Below, one piece after another: positions 60,079 through 64,000 of a DNA stretch of 64,000 nt. Below the pieces are notes generated by a model. It did no database searches. It saw nothing but the letters and a program-made list of their open reading frames with translations, and was not told the origin of the DNA. Positions within the stretch are counted from its first letter, which is position 1. Every line of letters begins with the position of its first letter. Source of the DNA: Cannabis sativa (taxonomy: Eukaryota > Streptophyta > Magnoliopsida > Rosales > Cannabaceae); the NCBI RefSeq assembly GCF_029168945.1, contig NC_083606.1, forward strand, positions 19,990,041-20,054,040. Direction: 5' to 3'. The position numbers were made by a program, and so were the translations under genes.

Positions 60079-61427
60079 TTGAAATGATATTATTAAAATA
60101 TACGTTTTTGAATAGTCAATCCCAATAACCACCATTCACTTTGTTTTACATTCCCCCTTTGCAATTGAGCGAGTATTCAAAATGGCCTATAAATAATAAG
60201 CTACTCTCACCCATTATTCTAAATAGAAAAAAAAAAATAGAAAAAATGGTGTAAGAGTTTGAGTGAAGTTTTGATTCTTAATTAGTGTCCGCAAATCAAG
60301 GAGTTAGAAAGATCTTGACCATTAGAATCAATTGGGATTGATGTAATTGAAAAGCTTTAATAGATTTTTGACTAAGAAAATCTCACTTTCACAATAACCG
60401 TCTTCCTCTATTGTTCCCATAATATGTTGTCTCTAAACGCTTCTCTTACAAAAGTCCTATACATATTTACCTTTTTGCCCCTTCATACATGGTCCCTCTT
60501 GTCTTTGCTTTTATTTATATTTATTTGTTTATTGTTCCTTTTAATATATTAATAGCTAACTAGTAACTACCTCTTGAATAATACTTTGTTGTAAGGGGCT
60601 CAAAATTAAGGTTGTGTTTGCTTTGATATTATGTAATGTAATGTAATGAGAATAGTAATTGTAATATAAATGGTAATATAATGATAATAGTAATTGTAAT
60701 ATAAATGGTAATGTAATGGAATAAAAGTTATAATAAGTATGATATTATCATATTTAGTTTAACTTTGTAATGAATATTATATTCAAATAAAATAAGTTGT
60801 ATATTGACAAAAATACATTTAGTTTTATTATTTGTAATATTTAAAATTTTTTTAAAAAAAAAGTAATAAAAAAAGGCAAAAGAAATATTTTTTAATAATA
60901 TAATCATCATTACATTAGTTTTATGATATAACTAGAAAACAAACCGCACTTTGTTGTGGTTGTAACTTGTTTAATTAATAATAACTAAGTCACACAATTG
61001 TAGTAAATTTCATGCTGTTTGAATTATTTATTGCACCGCTTTTAATCTCTCCCCCAAACTTTTTCCTTAACAAAGAACTAAGCAAGAGTGATAGGGTACA
61101 AATTATGATATTTTTATAATTTTTTAATAATATGAATAACATATTTACTAATTGTTATTTGGCTCTATATCATACAATATTTTTTACTCCCAAACAATAT
61201 GCATGAAGAAAATAGATTAGATTAAATCATGAAAAAGAAAATCTTCAAATCTCAAATTTTTAAAGAAAATACAATAATAAAGAATGAAAAAAAAAAGTTA
61301 TATTAAACAAATTGTGAGAAGATATACGGATTCCAATTTTTTTAGCGTTTAAATTAATTATTAATAATTTTGTAAAGTTTAATAAAAGTAGGAAATTGTA
61401 CATCATACCGGCCTAGGATATTATTTT
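60079..61427. other. AT-rich intergenic DNA
   Basis: No gene is seen. A 'gtaatgtaatgtaatg' stretch with a repeated 'agtaattgtaatataaatgg' unit (60630-60720) looks like the remnant of another MITE. Confidence 0.4.
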
Positions 61428-61710
61428 AGGAGATAATTACATAAGGTAATATTTTTTGTAAAATAATTACATTTTTACGTTTGATGAATTTTTTTTAATA
61501 TAAAAGTAACATAAAAATAACATCAAAACAACAACAAAAAATAACATATAAATAACAAAAAATTAACAGCAAATTAACATGAATACAACAAAAAAATATC
61601 GTATTTTCTGTAAATAAAATTAAAAAATTCCTAAAAATATTTAAAATTCTGTGAAACCTTATTTTTGTTATTTATTTTTGTTGTTTTTGTGTATTTGTGA
61701 AATTATCCCT
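61428..61710. mobile_element. Second copy of the 335-bp MITE (inverted)
   Basis: It starts ggagataattacataaggta and ends tgtgaaattatccc, with the same internal order as 49647-49981 read in reverse ('aataacatcaaaacaacaac', 'attctgtgaaacc'). The flanks ttattttag and ttgttttaa agree at 7 of 9 positions, a decayed duplication. Confidence 0.7.
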
Positions 61711-61884
61711 TGTTTTAATTTACTATTATTATTATTATTATAAATTAGAAAATAAAAAAATATATTTTAGCGTGTAAAAAATAGAAAAATAAATATTTTT
61801 TTATTTTATATTTTAGTAGAATATTTACAAACCTAAAAAAAATTAGAATAATGAGAGAATTGAGAAGAGAACAAATAGATGTAT

Positions 61885-63898
61885 TGTTGGAATTATTTTA
61901 CCAGGATCTTAGATTTACTAACAAGTATGTTATTTAACATCCTAAATATGAACTTCGAAAACGATATAAAATAAACACATAGAAAGTATAAGAAACCTTA
62001 TAGTGGTTACAGCGGAATATAATGTTGTTGGAAATTATTTTACCACGATCTTAGATCTACTCACAAGTATGTTGATTAACACCCTAAATATGAACTTCTA
62101 AAACGATTATTAAATTAAACACATATAAAGTGTGAGAAACCTTACATTGGGTGCAGCGGAATAATATGACTCCTTCCACTCAGATCTCTAACCCTTGTAT
62201 CCTTTCTGTCGCAGAGTATTATCAAGATCTGAGCTCGAATGTCCTTCTTGTTGAATGTCTTTCTTCACAATCTTCCTCACTATGATTGAGGTACTACTTG
62301 CTGTGTGTGGGCACTACTCTATCACTAAGAGGTTCGAAATTTACAATGAAGAAGAAGGAGAGGAAGGTGGCGGCTAGGTATAGAGAGGAGGCTCAGGTTT
62401 TTCTCTGAAGGAAACAAGATGTGAAAGTCACTTTTTCCTGAAGCCATCACTATCTATTTATAGCATGCCACATAGGGTTAGGTTTGAATTATTTGGCATT
62501 AAAATAATGAAAATATTAAATGATAAATCCTACAAAGGTGGCCGACCATGGCTAGTGGATTTGGGCCTCACTTTTGCAATTTTGCTGTTTTATCATTTCT
62601 GCATCTCATTTTCTAAAAAACTCCAATTTTCAAATTCAACCATTTAAATGCCAATTCTTACTATTTAATAACTATAAATAATTATTAAATAATATTGTCA
62701 TTTATCATATTTATTAATTGGACCATACAAAGTATCTTAATTAACAAATATGCCCTAAAAACTCTTTCTTTACGATTTCGCCCTTGCTTAGTGAAAAAAT
62801 CACAAATAGACATAGTCTAATTTGAGAATTATAATTGATTAATCAAAACCAATTAAATGAGTCTTACAAGTAATATTGTCTCAACTAGTGGGGCGACCAT
62901 GAGTCTATATATCCGAGCTTCCAATAAGCAGATCAAGAATTTACATCCTAAATTCACTGATTTATTAATTCTTCGTTGAATCCACGCATAGAACTTAGAA
63001 TTGCACTCTCAGTATATAGAACGCTCTATATGTTCCACCATATAGACACGTCATTAGTTATCCATTGTTATAATCCTAATTTGATCAATGATCCTCTATA
63101 TAAATGATCTACACTATAAAGGGATTAGATTACCGTAACACCCTACAATGTATTTTATCCTTAAAACACTTAACCCCGTATAAATGATATTTCAGCTAAG
63201 TGAAATGAGTACTCTACCATTTATTTTCGTTTGGTCAAGCTCGAAGGAAATCATCCTTTACTTTCTATTTGCCAGATAGAAGCTATAGATTTCATATTTA
63301 TGTTAGCGCTGCCACTCAATTGCACTACTGTGTTCCCAAAATGTACGTATCACCCTGACCCAAAAGTAGGCTTAGCTAACAAATCAAAGAACACGAATAA
63401 CACTCTTGAGATTGAACCTAATCATATCAGGATTAAGATCATTTGATCTAGGATCAACTAGGCGATATTGACTTGAATAGATATTACGGTAAGTTTAATA
63501 AATCTATGTCAAAGTTCAATATCGGTCCCTTCCGATGCATACTCCATGCATCCAACCCAAGCTTTACTTTAACCAATGCTCTGGAAAGAACATAGGATTT
63601 CTCCTAATGCAAGTAAACTCTGTTGTAGATTGTCATATCAGTAAAACCCCAGTGTTCTGATAAATCTAGGAATTTTTAATCACATAGTCATGTTTACTTT
63701 CCACTGTGTTGACAACACAATAAACAATATCAAGTATGTGAAAAGGGTTTGGATGAATTTATAAATCAAATAGACAAGCAATTGATAAGATGAACCTAAA
63801 CATACAAATGAATGAAAAATACTTCTGTTTCTTTATTGATATTGAATAAAAATGGATTACATTGAAATGGAGTTTTATTTAGGGCATAAAACCCAACA
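61885..63898 (-). mobile_element. Second copy of the 1.9-kb LTR (family A), inverted, with duplicated end
   Basis: The segment 62026-63898 is the reverse of the solo LTR at 32914-34842. Shared landmarks are 'accacgatcttagatctact', 'gaacgctctatatgttcc', 'gtatcaccctgacccaaaa' and the end 'gcataaaacccaaca'. The first 141 bp (61885-62025) repeat the terminal part once more (tgttggaattattttacca...). Neither edge gives a clean 5-bp match with the right flank attat. It may be a solo LTR with a tandemly duplicated end or two overlapping insertions. Confidence 0.75.
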
Positions 63899-64000
63899 AT
63901 TATGACATTGGATAAAAACAAAGGCTTTGCCACAGGAATAAAGGACACGCTAGGTGGTTCTGGCCAAGCTGCTTCTTGCAAGAATCGGGGTCTGCCTTCG
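63899..64000 (-). other. Possible coding end at the window edge
   Basis: The - strand frame entering from the right reads EGRPRFLQEAAWPEPPSVSF, then IPVAKPLFLSN, before meeting the LTR. Its composition looks more coding-like than the surroundings, but it is too short to identify and may be part of a transposable element. Confidence 0.25.

Overview
This window is nuclear DNA from a flowering plant, very probably a eudicot. The evidence is a 21-exon plant gene with AT-rich GT-AG introns, a plant-type tRNA-Gln, and dense nested plant transposable elements (Ty3/gypsy, Ty1/copia, LINE, Mutator-like and hAT-like). I cannot name the species from the sequence alone. Three cellular genes are well supported: a complete TRAPPII subunit gene (TRS130, + strand, 20289-30604), a tRNA-Gln(CUG) gene (- strand, 31231-31302), and an intronless membrane-anchored SAM-dependent methyltransferase (- strand, 52961-53848).

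Layout. 1-851 is the end of a truncated LTR with a palindromic tandem repeat. 877-18090 holds an old Ty3/gypsy element of Tat type: one LTR, an integrase remnant, a spliced antisense gene remnant and a diverged second LTR. A younger, structurally complete Tekay/Del-like chromovirus (1301-10825) sits inside its first LTR, flanked by the 5-bp duplication ATTAT. 18099-19782 is a non-autonomous hAT-like element that itself received a solo LTR (18262-19057) and a Mutator-type MITE (19191-19563). It ends about 500 bp before the TRS130 start codon.

20289-30604 is TRS130. A 380-bp solo LTR lies at the edge of its intron 10 splice donor, and intron 16 appears to be of the GC-AG type. The tRNA and a second hAT-like MITE (31377-32053) follow. 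32600-40120 is a Ty1/copia element on the - strand, with 210-bp LTRs, TSD GTTAC, a decayed coding region and a nested 1.9-kb solo LTR. 42210-45250 is a 5'-truncated LINE. About 45250-49170 is a Mutator-like element with a broken MuDR transposase (SWIM zinc finger), with a 721-bp hAT-like copy inserted in one arm.

The right part is AT-rich intergenic DNA. It contains a (GA)73 microsatellite, 9-bp-TSD MITEs, the methyltransferase, and a third hAT-like copy (57455-60070) carrying a 2,085-bp fold-back element. It ends with a second, inverted copy of the 1.9-kb LTR family (61885-63898).

The window holds no operon-like system. Its main interest is the stratigraphy of nested insertions, most of which can be dated relative to one another because exact target-site duplications survive, and their contact with TRS130. 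The fold-back element and the three-copy hAT-like family are the best candidates for little-described elements.
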